Source: Paenibacillus vini
GTDB lineage: Bacteria > Bacillota > Bacilli > Paenibacillales > Paenibacillaceae
Reading direction: 5' to 3'
Assembly (NCBI RefSeq): GCF_018403325.1
Contig: NZ_BOSL01000009.1
Coordinates: forward strand, 1 to 64,000
Length of the DNA: 64,000 nt
The notes below the pieces were generated by a model. The model did no database searches. It was not told where the DNA came from and saw only the letters and a program-made list of their open reading frames with translations. This document shows, one piece after another, positions 62,710 to 64,000 of the stretch (its first letter is position 1; each line of letters opens with the position of its first letter). The position numbers were made by a program, and so were the translations under genes.

Positions 62710-63627
62710 ATGAATATTTCGGAGGAACATCACATTGCTGAATTTATGCTGCCGGACATGGATTCCACCTTTCGGATTTTTGCGGCTCATTTGCGCACCG
62801 TGACACAGGATTGGTCTTATCCGCGTCATACCCATCCGCTGTTTGAAGTGAATTTACTTCTGTCGGGCAGACAGGAAATGATCGTAAACGGACAGCGTTT
62901 CGTACAGGAACCTGGCGATCTTATGCTTCTGCGGCCGGAGGATGTGCATGAGAGCCGTGCGGCGAGTTCCGAGAGGATGACCTATTATTGCCTGCATTTT
63001 AATGTGGATGATCGCGTGCTTCGCGAAATGCTCTGTCAGGGAGGAAGATTTCACTTCGAGGAAAACAGTCCGCTGGTCAAAACGATTCGGCCCAGCCTGG
63101 ATAAATTAATACAGCTTACCTCCGGCGAAGGCACGGTGAAGCTCTCCAATAGAATGCGAGCGCTGTCCGCCGTATTTGAATTGTTTGCGGGCCTTGGCGA
63201 AACGCTTGTTGAACAGAATCGGGTGGAAACTCCTAACGGCAGGATGGCGCGGATCGCTGCCGAGATAGCGGCGGGACTGGAGAAAAGCGTGGAAGCGCCG
63301 GAATCGGAGTGGCATACCGATGCCGATGTCGATGGGGAAGAACCTTCCGACCCCTCGCGGGAAACCGTGGCGGCCGTGACCGAAGGCTTGGGATACAGCG
63401 CTTCTTCCTGCAACCGGATGTTTCATCGGGTGTACGGCATGTCCCCGCGCCAATATTTATCCGCGCTGAAGCTCAAAAAGGCCAAGCTGCTGCTGATGGA
63501 ATCGGCGCTCTCGGTGGAGGCCGTCTCCGCGCGGCTAGGATACAAGGATATCGCTCATTTCAGCCGCCAATTCAAACGCTGGACCGGGGAGCCGCCGGGC
63601 AAGTTCCGTGCCAGATTCCATATTTGA
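62710..63627 (+). CDS. AraC-family regulator
   Basis: A 305-residue regulator. The N-terminal cupin (about 20-100; HTHPLFEVNLLLSGRQEMIVNGQRF, PGDLMLLRPEDVHES) senses a ligand. The C-terminal AraC HTH pair (about 205-300) has GLGYSASSCNRMFHRVYGMSPRQYL and VSARLGYKDIAHFSRQFKRWTGEPPGKFR. Start ATG 62710 follows AGGAGGGGCGG. It probably activates the divergent GH52 gene, or the esterase downstream (start 70 bases later), in response to a xylan-derived sugar. Confidence 0.9.
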   Translation: MNISEEHHIAEFMLPDMDSTFRIFAAHLRTVTQDWSYPRHTHPLFEVNLLLSGRQEMIVNGQRFVQEPGDLMLLRPEDVHESRAASSERMTYYCLHFNVDDRVLREMLCQGGRFHFEENSPLVKTIRPSLDKLIQLTSGEGTVKLSNRMRALSAVFELFAGLGETLVEQNRVETPNGRMARIAAEIAAGLEKSVEAPESEWHTDADVDGEEPSDPSRETVAAVTEGLGYSASSCNRMFHRVYGMSPRQYLSALKLKKAKLLLMESALSVEAVSARLGYKDIAHFSRQFKRWTGEPPGKFRARFHI

Positions 63628-63696
63628 TAGTCGCGGAAAACGAAGTGAAGTAAAATGAAATTCAACTGATTTAATAATTTTGGAGGCGTTGACTAT

Positions 63697-64000
63697 ATGA
63701 TGCATACACCCGATGACCAATTGAAGGTCCCGGAAAGAAAACGAATTGTATTTTTAGGCGACAGCATTACGGAAAACGGAGCTTACATCCGTTATCTTGA
63801 CGCCTATTTTCTCAAGTATTTTCCTCGTCACAGCCTGGAATTGATCAACCTGGGCGTCAGCAGTGAAACGGTGGCCGGCACGCATGAACCGAGTCACCCG
63901 TTTCCGCGTCCATGCTTGCATGAACGGCTGGAACGGGCGCTCGAGGAGAGTAAGCCGGATTGGGTGTTTCTGTGCTACGGGATGAACGACGGGATTTATC
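63697..64000 (+). CDS. SGNH/GDSL esterase (3' end outside window)
   Basis: The first 101 codons of an esterase: block I FLGDSITENG with the nucleophilic Ser, the block II Gly in NLGVSSETV and the block III GMND near the window edge. The His block lies beyond. The family contains xylan acetyl esterases, consistent with the GH52 neighbour. ATG 63697 follows GGAGG at 10 bases; 63700 is an alternative. No signal peptide is visible, so it would act in the cytoplasm. Confidence 0.85.
   Translation, partial: MMHTPDDQLKVPERKRIVFLGDSITENGAYIRYLDAYFLKYFPRHSLELINLGVSSETVAGTHEPSHPFPRPCLHERLERALEESKPDWVFLCYGMNDGIY

Noticed and set aside
1-64000. tRNA, rRNA or prophage genes
   Set aside because: None seen on reading both strands; no clover-leaf or 16S/23S landmarks and no phage structural genes.

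Overview
The window reads as chromosomal DNA of a Paenibacillus-like, spore-former-type Firmicute. The support is AAGGAGG-type ribosome sites, SLH-anchored surface proteins, many lipoprotein solute-binding proteins with YesM/YesN-like sensors, cre-like boxes, and a dominance of carbohydrate-import and glycoside-hydrolase genes. I saw no rRNA, tRNA, CRISPR array or prophage. The left edge carries the probable 5' end of an IS3-type insertion sequence.

Layout. 0.1-2.7 kb: a MocR-type regulator divergent from an EamA exporter. 2.9-12.9 kb: an SLH protein, then a PQQ-propeller surface protein followed by a response regulator, histidine kinase, ABC ATPase and FtsX permease. 13-21.8 kb: a LacI-regulated alpha-glucoside system (lipoprotein, two permeases, and a GH65 phosphorylase fused to beta-phosphoglucomutase). 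22.4-32 kb: a three-component sugar sensor (lipoprotein, YesM-like kinase, YesN-like regulator) divergent from a complete ytfQ-ytfR-ytfT-yjfF-type importer. 32.5-38.1 kb: an orphan second YtfQ-like lipoprotein, a LacI regulator, a HAD phosphatase, an XRE/membrane-protein pair, an SDR and a PAS-LuxR regulator. 39.1-46.7 kb: a peptide-modification cluster. 46.9-53.3 kb: a 2126-residue SLH-anchored probable alpha-1,3-glucanase. 53.9-60.3 kb: a lipoprotein, metNIQ, an FMN riboswitch controlling an EamA transporter, and a GGDEF protein. 60.4-64 kb: a GH52 beta-xylosidase, an AraC regulator and a truncated SGNH esterase.

Two things stand out. First, 39.2-46.7 kb looks like an undescribed PQQ-like or RiPP pathway: two paralogous radical SAM/SPASM enzymes, a PqqD-like protein, a 47-residue candidate precursor followed by an attenuator hairpin, an inactive/active pair of M16 peptidases, a YciI-like protein, an MFS transporter and a MOSC protein. 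Second, the long intergenic gaps hold seven copies of a non-coding element built from four short imperfect palindromes. The spacing is almost invariant (about 50, 62 and 50 bp), yet the palindromes belong to three unrelated sequence families. Geometry is conserved where sequence is not, which suggests a functional or mobile non-coding element class.

The main theme is capture and breakdown of plant and fungal polysaccharides: alpha-1,3-glucan, xylan, alpha-glucosides and furanose sugars. Functional names rest on motifs and remembered family features; no database search was possible.
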